Source: Poriferisodalis sp965204125
GTDB lineage: Bacteria > Actinomycetota > Acidimicrobiia > Acidimicrobiales > Poriferisodalaceae
Assembly (NCBI RefSeq): GCF_965204125.1
Contig: NZ_OZ241968.1
Span: 1,922,001 to 1,986,000, forward strand
Direction: 5' to 3'
Length of the DNA stretch: 64,000 nucleotides
The position numbers and the translations under genes were made by a program. The stretch's first letter is position 1. Each line of letters begins with the position of its first letter. Positions 17,057-25,498 of the stretch are shown in pieces. The notes below the pieces were generated by a model. The model did no database searches and was not told the origin of the DNA. It saw only the letters and a program-made list of their open reading frames with translations.

Positions 17057-18466
17057 CTACTGCAGGTACTGGCAGAGACCCCGGCGCAGGTACTGGCCGT
17101 CGCCGGCACGGCCCAGGTACTGGTTGTCGTCGATGATCTTGCGACCCCGAGAGAACACCGTGTCGACATGTCCTGTCACCTCGACCCCTTCATAGGCCGA
17201 GTGGTCGATGTTCATGTGGTGGTTGTCGACGCTGATCGTCCACTGCTTGTTGGGGTCGTAGATGACGACGTCGGCATCGGAACCTGCGGCGATGATCCCC
17301 TTGCGCGGGTACATGCCCATCATGCGAGCAGGGGTCGTGGCGCACAGCTCAATCCAGCGAGGAAGGCCGATCTCACCGGTCACCACGCCCTGGTAGATCA
17401 TGTCCATGCGGTGTTCGACGCCGCCGATGCCATTGGGGATGGCCCGGAAGTCGTTGAGCCCGAGCTCCTTCTGCTCCTTCATGCAGAACGGGCAATGGTC
17501 GGTCGACACGACGGCCAGATCGTTGGTCCGCAGCCCCTTCCACAGGGTGTCCTGGTGGCCGTCTGCACGGGAGCGAAGCGGCGTCGAGCACACGTAGGCG
17601 GCCCCCCCGAAACCGGGCCGGTCGAGGTGGTCCTCCAGACTGAAGTGCAGGTACTGCGGGCAGGTCTCCGCGAACACGTTCATGCCTGCGTTGCGTGCCA
17701 GCGCCACTTGCTCGAGGGCCTCAGCGGCCGAGAGGTGCACGATGTACAGCGGAGCCGCGCCCACCTTGGCCAGCTGGATCGCACGGTGAGTGGCTTCGGA
17801 TTCGAGCTCGGGGCGGCGCACGTAGCCATGGGTGACCGGCGAGGTCTCGCCACGCTCGAACGCCTGGTCGGCCAGCACATCGATGGCCAGGCCATTCTCG
17901 GCGTGCATCATGATCAGCCCGCCGTTGCCGGCCGCTTGTTGCATTGCTCGCAGGATCTGCCCGTCATCGGAGTAGAAAACGCCCGGGTACGCCATGAACA
18001 GCTTGAAGCTGGTGATGCCCTCATTGACCAGCAGGTCCAACTCCTTCAGCGAGTCGTTGTCGACGCCGCCGACGATCATGTGGAAGCCGAAGTCGATCGC
18101 GCAGTTGCCCTCGGCTTTGGCCATCCATTCATCGAGGCACTCGCGCACGTTCTCGCCGTAGCGCTGCACGGCGAAATCCACGATCGTGGTGGTGCCGCCC
18201 CACGCTGCGGCTCTCGTTCCCGTCTCGAACGTGTCCGAGGCATAAGTGCCGCCGAAGGGCAGCTCCATGTGCGTATGCACGTCCACGCCGCCAGGCACGA
18301 CGAGCCGTCCGGAAGCATCGATGACTTCAGCGCTCTGCTCGGCGGCGACGGCGATATCGCTGCCGGGTTGCAGCACCGCTGCGATCTGCTCACCGTCGAT
18401 CAGCACCTCGGCCGGATCCGCCCCGGTCGAGCTGACAACGGTGCCCCCCTTGATCAGCGTCGTCAT
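17057..18466 (-). CDS. Dihydropyrimidinase / D-hydantoinase
   Basis: A 469-residue cyclic amidohydrolase. The metal ligands are visible: H64 and H66 (GVDVHTHM), the lysine to be carboxylated K155 (SFKLFMAYPG), H188 (MMHAENG), H244 (YIVHLS) and the Asp of STDHCPF. Length and motif order match bacterial dihydropyrimidinase, which opens dihydrouracil/dihydrothymine to N-carbamoyl-beta-amino acids or opens hydantoins. The C-terminus contains three QYL triplets within about 20 residues, matched at DNA level by three exact CAGGTACTGG copies (17063, 17087, 17114). It follows the beta-ureidopropionase gene by 58 bases and precedes the LLM gene, so the ring-opening and next hydrolysis step are co-transcribed. 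Confidence 0.88.
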   Translation of the reverse strand: MTTLIKGGTVVSSTGADPAEVLIDGEQIAAVLQPGSDIAVAAEQSAEVIDASGRLVVPGGVDVHTHMELPFGGTYASDTFETGTRAAAWGGTTTIVDFAVQRYGENVRECLDEWMAKAEGNCAIDFGFHMIVGGVDNDSLKELDLLVNEGITSFKLFMAYPGVFYSDDGQILRAMQQAAGNGGLIMMHAENGLAIDVLADQAFERGETSPVTHGYVRRPELESEATHRAIQLAKVGAAPLYIVHLSAAEALEQVALARNAGMNVFAETCPQYLHFSLEDHLDRPGFGGAAYVCSTPLRSRADGHQDTLWKGLRTNDLAVVSTDHCPFCMKEQKELGLNDFRAIPNGIGGVEHRMDMIYQGVVTGEIGLPRWIELCATTPARMMGMYPRKGIIAAGSDADVVIYDPNKQWTISVDNHHMNIDHSAYEGVEVTGHVDTVFSRGRKIIDDNQYLGRAGDGQYLRRGLCQYLQ

Positions 18467-18524
18467 CTTGGTGTTCCCCCTAGGTCGCGATCTGTGAAGC
18501 CCCAGCCAGTCTCGGCCCGTCGCC

Positions 18525-19367
18525 TCAGGGCGCTACGAGCGATTCGTACGACTCGGGCCGGCGGTCTCGGTAGAAGGCCCACTGGTTGCGGACCTCATCG
18601 AGCATCTCGAGGTCCAGCTCACGCACGACCAACTCCTCGGCGTGGTCCGATGCGGCGCCGTCAACGATCTGCCCCCGGGGGTTGGCGAAGTACGACGTGC
18701 CGTAGAAGTCGTTGTCGCCCAGCGGTTCGACGCCGACCCGGTTGATGGCCCCGACGAAGTACATGTTCGCCGCCGCGGAAGATGTCTGTTCGAGTTGCCA
18801 CAGATATGCGGACAGCCCTCGGCTCGTGGCTGAGGGGTTGAACACGATCTCCGCGCCGGCCAGTCCGAGCGCGCGCCAGCCCTCGGGGAAGTGACGGTCG
18901 TAGCAGATGTAGACGCCGACCGTCCCCACGGCGGTCTCGAAGACGGGATAGCCGAGATTGCCCGGCCGGAAGTAGAACTTCTCCCAGAACCCCTTGACCT
19001 GCGGGATGTGGTTCTTGCGGTACTTGCCGAGATAGGTCCCGTCGGCGTCGATGACGGCTGCGGTGTTGTAGAGGAGGCCGGCCTGCTCCCGCTCGTACAT
19101 GGGCACCACGAGCACCATCTCGTGCTGTTCGGCGAGCTCGCAGAAGCGCTTGGTGGTCGGGCCGTCGGGGATCGCTTCTGCGTAGGAGTAGTACTCGGCG
19201 TCTTGTACCTGGCAGAAGTAGGGCCCGTAGAACAGCTCCTGAAAGCACATCACCCGGGCACCGGCCGCGGCCGCCTCGGCCACGTACTTCTCGTGGAGCT
19301 CGATCATCGACTCCTTGTCGCCGGTCCAGGCGGTCTGCACGATTGCCGCCGTCACCTTGCGTGCCAT
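18525..19367 (-). CDS. Beta-ureidopropionase (N-carbamoyl-beta-alanine amidohydrolase)
   Basis: A 280-residue nitrilase-superfamily enzyme with the complete catalytic triad: E44 (CFQELF), K118 (KYRKNHIP) and C155 (YICYDRHFPEGWRALGLAGA). The segments around these residues match bacterial N-carbamoylputrescine/beta-ureidopropionase enzymes. Next to a dihydropyrimidinase the expected substrate is N-carbamoyl-beta-alanine or N-carbamoyl-beta-aminoisobutyrate, giving the beta-amino acid, CO2 and ammonia. It is the first gene of the seven-gene minus-strand operon. The 125 bases to the divergent MFS gene (19368-19492) must hold both promoters, but I see no clear hexamers. Confidence 0.87.
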   Translation of the reverse strand: MARKVTAAIVQTAWTGDKESMIELHEKYVAEAAAAGARVMCFQELFYGPYFCQVQDAEYYSYAEAIPDGPTTKRFCELAEQHEMVLVVPMYEREQAGLLYNTAAVIDADGTYLGKYRKNHIPQVKGFWEKFYFRPGNLGYPVFETAVGTVGVYICYDRHFPEGWRALGLAGAEIVFNPSATSRGLSAYLWQLEQTSSAAANMYFVGAINRVGVEPLGDNDFYGTSYFANPRGQIVDGAASDHAEELVVRELDLEMLDEVRNQWAFYRDRRPESYESLVAP

Positions 19368-19492
19368 GTTGTGCCCTCCTCGCTCCGTTGGGAGTCCTTG
19401 GTGCGTGGCTGGAGGAAAAAAACGAGTCTAGATCAGCCCAAAGAGGGGTCCTGAACCGACGCAGCAGCCGCCTCATCAGGCAGGATGTAACG

Positions 19493-20860
19493 ATGTCCAA
19501 ACGCAACACCACCTTCCGCGGCTGGAAGGTGGTGGGTGCGGGGGCAGTGGTCCAGGGGCTCCAGAGCGCATTCGTGATGCATGCGCTGGGTGCCTACCTG
19601 GTGGAGATCGAGCGGGAGTACGGCTGGAGCAAGACGGCCCTGTCGGGCGCATTTGCGGTGAATCGTGCCGAGACGGCGCTGCTAGGACCGGCGCAGGGCT
19701 GGCTGATTGACCGGTTCGGACCCAAAGCCGTTACCCGGGCAGGCGCTGTGGGCATGGCGATCGGCTTCGTGTGGTTCAGCCAGCTGCACTCGTTGTGGCA
19801 GTTCTACGGCGCCTTCTTCGTCATGGCCGTCGGCAGCGCATTCTGCGGCTTTCTGACTGTCACCGTTGCGATCGTGCGATGGTTCGAACGGCTGCGCGCC
19901 CGCGCGCTGGCGTTCGGCGGCATGGGCCTCGCCGCGGGCGGCGTGTGCGTCCCGCTCGTGGTGCTGTCGTTCACGTGGTTCGGCTGGCGCACCACCGCTG
20001 CGGTCACCGGCGTCGGGGGCGCTGCTGTCGCATGGTGGCTGGCCAAGTACCTCGACGGCAGCCCTGCTGAATTCGGCGAAGAGGTCGACGGCGGGGCCAA
20101 GATCGTTGCCAACGGGAGGACGGTCCGCGCCGAAGGGCTGACCGACGTCCACTTCACGGCGAAGGAGGCGATGCGCACGAGAGCGTTCTGGACGATCTCG
20201 TTCGGTCACCTGAGTGCCCTGTTCGTGGTCGGCGCAGTGATGGCGCACCTGCAGCTCTATCTGACATCAGAACGGGGCTACTCGCTGCAGCAGGCCAGCC
20301 TGTTCGCTGCAGCGCTGCCGCTCATGCAGCTCGCCGGCATGGCCGTGGGCGGCTGGCTCGGCGATCGGATCAACAAGCGGCTCATTGCATCGGTCGCCAT
20401 GTTCGGGCACGCCGGCGGCATCTTGTTGCTGGCGTGGGCTCCCAACGCGTTCGTGGTGGTGCTGTTCGTGATCTTCCACGGGCTCGCGTGGGGAGCGCGC
20501 GGGCCGCTCATGCAAGCCTTGCGAGCCGACTACTTCGGTTCCTCGGCGTTCGCTGCGATCATGGGCGTGAGTTCGCTCATCGTGATGATCGGGCCGATCG
20601 TCGGCCCGCTCGTCGCAGGGTGGCTGGCTGACACCACCGGCAGCTACGTCACCGGATTCGTGGCGCTCGCCGTCATCACCGCCGCTGGAATGCTGTTCTT
20701 CGTGATCACCAAGCCTCCCGCCCCGCCGAGGCGAGGCAGCAGCGGTCCCCGCAGCACCGCCACCCAGCCGAACAGCAGCGATGTCGACCCGCCCGGCATC
20801 GCTGCGGGCTCGCGCGACGGCGCTGACGTGGGTTCCGCTCGGCGTCAGGTGGCAGGCTGA
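19493..20860 (+). CDS. MFS transporter, monocarboxylate / oxalate-formate type
   Basis: A 455-residue major-facilitator protein with about 12 membrane helices. ATG 19493 (MSKRNTTFRGWKVVGAGAVVQG) is chosen since the family begins this way and a GGA-containing site lies just upstream; the open frame before it overlaps the divergent beta-ureidopropionase gene. The motif between helices 2 and 3 is seen in GPAQGWLIDRFGPKAVTRAG and again in the second half as GGWLGDRINKRL. The C-terminus is a hydrophilic Pro/Ser/Arg tail. Substrate unknown; it could carry a carboxylate product from either neighbouring pathway. Confidence 0.83.
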   Translation: MSKRNTTFRGWKVVGAGAVVQGLQSAFVMHALGAYLVEIEREYGWSKTALSGAFAVNRAETALLGPAQGWLIDRFGPKAVTRAGAVGMAIGFVWFSQLHSLWQFYGAFFVMAVGSAFCGFLTVTVAIVRWFERLRARALAFGGMGLAAGGVCVPLVVLSFTWFGWRTTAAVTGVGGAAVAWWLAKYLDGSPAEFGEEVDGGAKIVANGRTVRAEGLTDVHFTAKEAMRTRAFWTISFGHLSALFVVGAVMAHLQLYLTSERGYSLQQASLFAAALPLMQLAGMAVGGWLGDRINKRLIASVAMFGHAGGILLLAWAPNAFVVVLFVIFHGLAWGARGPLMQALRADYFGSSAFAAIMGVSSLIVMIGPIVGPLVAGWLADTTGSYVTGFVALAVITAAGMLFFVITKPPAPPRRGSSGPRSTATQPNSSDVDPPGIAAGSRDGADVGSARRQVAG

Positions 20861-20865
20861 GCGCC

Positions 20866-22251
20866 GTGAGCACCGTCCGTGCCGCCGGCGGCTCGAACAT
20901 CGCTGCAGCCGACCCAGCGCCGCTGTTCGATCCCCGCACGTATCTCGACGGTGTGCCCCACGATCTGATTGCCGAGCTGCGCTCATGCTCTCCGGTTCAC
21001 TGGGTGCCCGAACCGGAGCTCATGGGCTGGGAGGCCGGACCTGGCTTCTGGGCGGTGCTCACGCACGAGCTCATGAACCGGGTGCTGCGCGATCCGGGGA
21101 CGTTCTCGTCCCACCTCGGCGGCACGCAGATCCGCGACCCTCAGACCGCTGCGATGCTCGAATTCGTCCAGCGGATGATGCTCAATCAGGATCCGCCGCA
21201 GCACACTCGGCTGCGGCGCCTGCTCATGCGCTCATTCACACCGAGCGCCGTAGCTGAGCTGGAGGCCACCATCTCCACTCGGGCCGAGCGGCTGGTGAGT
21301 GCTGTGGTGGAGCGCGGGCACGCCGACTTCGCCAAGGAGGTCTCGGCTGAGCTGCCGCTGCTGACGCTCGCCGACATCATGGGCGTGCCGTCCGAGGATC
21401 GGATGCTGCTGTTCGACTGGTCCAACCGGGTCATCGGCTACCAGGACGCCGAGTACTCGGTGTCGGACGCATTCAATCCCGCTACTGGAACAGAGATGGC
21501 GCGGCGCGCCTGCGAGGTGCGGGACCAGATCCGCCCCGGTCCCGACGGTCGCATGCCAGACCCTCGCTCGCGCGAGGGCCTCGCAGACATGTACGCCTAT
21601 GCGCACGATCTCGCGACCTACAAGCGGGCGAATCCGGGCTCTGACGTGGTGTCGATTTTGCTGGCTGCCGACGACGCGGAGGGCGGCATCACCAACGAAG
21701 AGTTCGAGACCATGTTCTTCCTGTTTGCCGTAGCCGGCAACGAGACATTGCGAAACGGCATACCCGGCGGGCTCTGGGCGCTACTGCAGCACCGCGAACA
21801 GCTCGACAAGCTGCTCGCCGACCCTGGGCTATTGCCCAGTGCCATCGAGGAGATGCTGCGGTTCATACCGCCGGTGGTGCACTTCCGCCGCACGGCCTCG
21901 CGCGATGTCGAACTCGGCGGCCGCGCCGTGCGTTCGGGCGACAAGGTGGTGGTCTTCCATGTGGCGGCCAACCGCGACCCGGCCGTGTTCGCCGAGCCCG
22001 ATCGGTTCGACATCGAGCGCAGCCCCAACGACCACCTCACCTTCGGGGCAGGGCCGCATTTCTGCCTGGGCGCTCACCTGGCTCGCCGCCAGATGTCCGC
22101 GATGTTCACTGAGTCGCTGTGGCGCATGCCGAACCTGCGCCTCGACCCGGCCCGCAGGCCCGAACGCCTGCTGTCGAACTTCCAGCACGGCTTCAAGCAC
22201 CTGCCGGTGCTCTGGGATGCGCCTGCCGGCCGCGAGGCGGCGTCGCTGTGA
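20866..22251 (+). CDS. Cytochrome P450
   Basis: A 461-residue soluble bacterial P450. The I-helix oxygen-binding motif is FAVAGNETLRNG, the K-helix ExxR is EEMLR, and the heme loop FGAGPHFCLGAHLAR contains the thiolate ligand C400. The pattern resembles the CYP124/125/142-type actinobacterial P450s that hydroxylate lipids, steroids or terpenoids, but the substrate cannot be fixed. It starts with GTG 6 bases after the MFS gene and its stop overlaps the next start (GTGA), so P450 and LLM enzyme are coupled. A redox partner is not encoded nearby. Confidence 0.88.
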   Translation: MSTVRAAGGSNIAAADPAPLFDPRTYLDGVPHDLIAELRSCSPVHWVPEPELMGWEAGPGFWAVLTHELMNRVLRDPGTFSSHLGGTQIRDPQTAAMLEFVQRMMLNQDPPQHTRLRRLLMRSFTPSAVAELEATISTRAERLVSAVVERGHADFAKEVSAELPLLTLADIMGVPSEDRMLLFDWSNRVIGYQDAEYSVSDAFNPATGTEMARRACEVRDQIRPGPDGRMPDPRSREGLADMYAYAHDLATYKRANPGSDVVSILLAADDAEGGITNEEFETMFFLFAVAGNETLRNGIPGGLWALLQHREQLDKLLADPGLLPSAIEEMLRFIPPVVHFRRTASRDVELGGRAVRSGDKVVVFHVAANRDPAVFAEPDRFDIERSPNDHLTFGAGPHFCLGAHLARRQMSAMFTESLWRMPNLRLDPARRPERLLSNFQHGFKHLPVLWDAPAGREAASL

Positions 22252-23252
22252 CCGGGCGCCCCGCTGCGCCGCCCATCCGGGTCGGCGTCACACCCGACGT
22301 CAAGCTCTGGTCACGGCCGTGGGCTGAGCGCCGACGCATGCTCGAGCTCGTCGCCGACGCGGGAATCGACCACGTGTTCTTCGCGGATCACGTCAGCTTC
22401 CGGATCGGGCACGGCAATGACGGCATGGTCACCGCTGCGGCGCTGGCCAACTTGCATCCCACGCTGGGCGTGTATCTCGGCGTGTACCTGCTGCCGCTGC
22501 GCCACCCGATTCCCGTCGCCCGTCAGCTCGCGAACCTGGCCGAGATGGCACCGGGACGGATCAGCTTTGGCGTGGGCATCGGCGGCGACGACCGCCACGA
22601 AGTCGAAGTGTGCGGCGTCGATCCTCGCACCCGCGGGCGCCGCACGGACGAATCGCTCGGCATCGTGCTGCGGCTGCTAGCGGGCGAGACCGTCGATCAC
22701 GCCGGCGAGTTCTTCTCATTCGAAGAGGCCCGCATCGTGCCGGTGCCGGACCCGCCCATCCCTAGCTATGTCGGCGGCCGTTCCGATGCGGCCATCCGCA
22801 GGGCCGGTCGCTTTGCCGACGGCTGGCTGGGCATCTGGTGCACCGTCGAGCACTACCGAGCGGCGCTGCGCCTCTATGCCGAGACGGCCGCCGCGGAGCG
22901 GGCGATCGACGCTCCGGCGCCCGAAGCGCCCGATCACGGCATCCAGCTGTGGATCGGCCTGGGCGACAGCCGCGAAGAAGCAGCCAGCTGGGTGGGACCC
23001 GAGCTGGAACGCTTCTACCGGGTGCCGTTCAGGGCGTTCGAGAAGTACACGCCCTGCGGCACGGTAGACGACATCGTCGAGTTCTTCATGCCGTACCTCG
23101 ACGCCGGCTGCCGCCACATCAACATGACGCTGTGCGGCGGGAACCCCGATGAGGCGATACTTGCCGCGGGGGAAGTGGCACGACGGCTGAGGCAGGCGGA
23201 TCCACTCGGGGTCAGCGCCCGAACCGTCGATGCCGTCACGACGCCGAAGTGA
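22248..23252 (+). CDS. LLM-class flavin/F420-dependent oxidoreductase
   Basis: A 334-residue luciferase-like protein. The start is taken at GTG 22248, overlapping the P450 stop by 4 bases and giving MTGRPAAPPIRVGVTPDVKLW. Family segments include ADAGIDHVFFADHVSF, AEMAPGRISFGVGIGG, and IPSYVGGRSDAAIRRAGRFADGWLGIW. The cofactor (F420 or FMN) and substrate are not evident. Context with a P450, a TauD-type dioxygenase and a CoA transferase suggests a step in catabolism of a lipid-like or aromatic compound. Confidence 0.78.
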   Translation: MTGRPAAPPIRVGVTPDVKLWSRPWAERRRMLELVADAGIDHVFFADHVSFRIGHGNDGMVTAAALANLHPTLGVYLGVYLLPLRHPIPVARQLANLAEMAPGRISFGVGIGGDDRHEVEVCGVDPRTRGRRTDESLGIVLRLLAGETVDHAGEFFSFEEARIVPVPDPPIPSYVGGRSDAAIRRAGRFADGWLGIWCTVEHYRAALRLYAETAAAERAIDAPAPEAPDHGIQLWIGLGDSREEAASWVGPELERFYRVPFRAFEKYTPCGTVDDIVEFFMPYLDAGCRHINMTLCGGNPDEAILAAGEVARRLRQADPLGVSARTVDAVTTPK

Positions 23253-23311
23253 GCTGATCGAGGCAAGGACGCCGTAATGAACGCGACAGCAACGAACGTG
23301 ACAGGGCCGTC

Positions 23312-24169
23312 ATGAGCATCACGGCCAAGCCCCTCGCCGGCGCACTCGGTGCCGAGCTCTGGGCCCCCGACGGCGAGCCGCTCGATGTCACCGCGATTGA
23401 CGACCCCGGGTGCGCAGCGATCCGGGAGGCACTGTGCACGCACCACGTCGTGGTGATCCGCGACCAGCAGATGGACGCGGCAGCGCTCGCACGTTTCGGC
23501 CGTCGCTTCGGCGAGCTGGAGCGTCACCCCTATCTCGGCGGCACCTCGGATGAACCCGAGGTGGTGCCGGTCATCAAAGAACCACACGAGACGGTCAACT
23601 TCGGCGGCGGGTGGCATTCGGAGATGTCGTTCCTGGAATGCCCCCCGATGGCGACAGCGCTGTATGCGGTGGAGGTGCCGAGCTTCGGCGGTGACACGCT
23701 GTTCGCGAACCAGCAGGCGGCCTATACGGGGCTGTCCGACACGATGAAGCACTTCGCCGAGAGCCTCAGCGCGGTGCACTCCGCGGCCCGCCAGTACGGG
23801 CGGCGAGGCGATTCAGACCGGTACGCCGGCCAGCGCAGCTCGATGAAGGTAGAGGTGTCCGACGAGGCGCACGCACAGCTGACACATCCGGTCGTGCGGA
23901 CCCATCCCGAGACCGGCGCGAAGGCGCTGTATGTGAATCGGGCGTTCACCGAGGCCATCTCGGGCATGCGCCGGCACGAGTCGAAGGCGCTGCTCGACAT
24001 GCTGTGGAGCCATGCGGTCGGCGAACAGTTCACGTGCCGGGTGCGGTGGGAGCCGGGAACGCTGACCATGTGGGACAACCGCAGCGTCCAGCACTACGCG
24101 CTGAACGACTACCACGGGCAGCGCCGGCACATGCTCCGGGTGACGATCGCCGGCGACCGGCCTCGCTGA
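23312..24169 (+). CDS. TauD/TfdA-family Fe(II)/2-oxoglutarate dioxygenase with HxE facial triad
   Basis: A 285-residue dioxygenase. The iron ligands are H102 and E104 (GGWHSEMSF) and distal H261 (RSVQHYALNDY); the 2-oxoglutarate-binding Arg is probably in RRHMLRVTIAG. TauD and TfdA have H-x-D, so glutamate at the second position is a variant, also known from clavaminate synthase-like enzymes. The rest (HHVVVIRDQQMD, FGELERHPYLGG, PSFGGDTLFANQQAAY) is classical TauD. Likely it hydroxylates and thereby cleaves or activates a small organic acid or ester; the substrate is unknown. Confidence 0.85.
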   Translation: MSITAKPLAGALGAELWAPDGEPLDVTAIDDPGCAAIREALCTHHVVVIRDQQMDAAALARFGRRFGELERHPYLGGTSDEPEVVPVIKEPHETVNFGGGWHSEMSFLECPPMATALYAVEVPSFGGDTLFANQQAAYTGLSDTMKHFAESLSAVHSAARQYGRRGDSDRYAGQRSSMKVEVSDEAHAQLTHPVVRTHPETGAKALYVNRAFTEAISGMRRHESKALLDMLWSHAVGEQFTCRVRWEPGTLTMWDNRSVQHYALNDYHGQRRHMLRVTIAGDRPR

Positions 24170-24193
24170 GCCACTGCGCGGGAGGCTGAGCCG

Positions 24194-25405
24194 ATGAGAC
24201 CGCTGGAAGGCATCCGCGTGGTCGACATGAGCCGTGTTCTGGCTGGCCCGCTCGCCGGACGGATTCTCAGCGACCTCGGAGCCGACGTCGTGAAGGTGGA
24301 GCCGCCCGAGGGCGACATCTCGCGCCTGTGGGGCGTCAACCGAGCCGGGCTCGCCGGCTTCTACACCCAGCAGAACGTGGGCAAGCGAAACGTCTGCATC
24401 GACCTGCGGGCCGAGGGCGGCGCCGAGACGGTGAAGCGGCTCGTGGCGCACGCCCATGTGCTCGTAGAGAACTTCCGACCGGGTGTCATGGCGCGCCACG
24501 GCCTGTCGTTTGCCGAGCTGTGCGAGGTGAATCCGGCCCTGGTGATGCTGTCGATCAGCGGATTCGGACAGGACGGCCCCGATTCGCAGCGGGCGGCCTA
24601 TGCAGCAGTGCTGCACGGCGAGTCGGGCTGGATGGCTCGCGCCGCCAAGATGCACCAGCAGCCGCTCCAAGAGCCGTACTTAGCCGTCGCCGATACCAAC
24701 GCAGCACTGCACGGATCCATCGGCGTCCTCGCCGCGCTGCGCGTCGCGGAGGCGACCGGGCACGGCCAGCACATCGACATCGCGATGCTCGAAGCGTTCC
24801 TGGCGACCGATGAGGGGAGCCAGGCGGGGCTCGACGGCGGGAACTACACGTCCCAGGGCGGGCTCGTGTGGGACGGCGTCGACGGGCCGGTCTTGACCGC
24901 AGGCGACTTCCGATGGATCTGGCGGCAGCTGAGCGAGACCCACGGGCTGGCCGACCCGTCGCCCCCGGATGCCGACATCCCCACCAAGCGGGCGCACCGC
25001 ACCGATGCGATCAACGCATTTCTGAGTTCCTTCGGAACCCGTGCGGAGATGCTGGCTGCGCTGGATGCGGCGAACCTGGCGTGGGGCGACATCCGCACGA
25101 CAGCGGAGGCGCACGAATCGCCCACCGCGACCCATAGGCGTTCCTCGGTGGAGATCGATGCTCGCGACGGCGGCACGCGGCGCGTCACCCAGACGCCGTA
25201 CCGGTTTGCCGGTGCTGCTGCGGATTCGGGGGCGGTCTCGGGGGTGACATCGGACTCGCTGGCGCCGTACCTCGGCGAGCACAACGGCGAGGTGCTGGCG
25301 GAGTGGCTGGGCGCGGGCCGCTCCGAAATCGACGCGTTGCGCGCAGCGGGCGTGCTCATCGAGGACGGATTCGCTACCGAAGGGCGCTCACACGGTCGAC
25401 GGTGA
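24194..25405 (+). CDS. CaiB/BaiF family III CoA transferase
   Basis: A 403-residue CoA transferase with the family N-terminus MRPLEGIRVVDMSRVLAGPLAGRILSDLGADVVKVE, the segment VLVENFRPGVMARHGLS, and the nucleophilic Asp in VADTNAALHGSIGVLAAL. Family III enzymes move CoA between carboxylic acids in a ternary-complex mechanism. A strong GGAGG site lies 8-12 bases before ATG 24194. It closes the plus-strand group MFS-P450-LLM-dioxygenase, and probably activates the oxidised acid for further breakdown. Confidence 0.88.
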   Translation: MRPLEGIRVVDMSRVLAGPLAGRILSDLGADVVKVEPPEGDISRLWGVNRAGLAGFYTQQNVGKRNVCIDLRAEGGAETVKRLVAHAHVLVENFRPGVMARHGLSFAELCEVNPALVMLSISGFGQDGPDSQRAAYAAVLHGESGWMARAAKMHQQPLQEPYLAVADTNAALHGSIGVLAALRVAEATGHGQHIDIAMLEAFLATDEGSQAGLDGGNYTSQGGLVWDGVDGPVLTAGDFRWIWRQLSETHGLADPSPPDADIPTKRAHRTDAINAFLSSFGTRAEMLAALDAANLAWGDIRTTAEAHESPTATHRRSSVEIDARDGGTRRVTQTPYRFAGAAADSGAVSGVTSDSLAPYLGEHNGEVLAEWLGAGRSEIDALRAAGVLIEDGFATEGRSHGRR

Positions 25406-25439
25406 CCGTCGATCATGACGTTCATGCAACGATCTTCAT

Positions 25440-25468
25440 GGAACCGAAACAGTCCGGCAGGAGTCTGA
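25440..25468 (+). promoter_or_regulatory. Candidate ECF-sigma promoter upstream of the sigma gene
   Basis: GGAACC at 25440-25445 and GTCTGA at 25463-25468 are separated by 17 bases. This matches the usual ECF promoter pattern of a GGAAC -35 element and a GTC/GTT-containing -10. It would start transcription roughly 25 bases before the ATG of the ECF sigma gene at 25499, consistent with autoregulation. Seen by eye only; start-site data are lacking. Confidence 0.5.
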
Positions 25469-25498
25469 GGGGATAGGCAGTCTTCGTGGGGACTTGGC

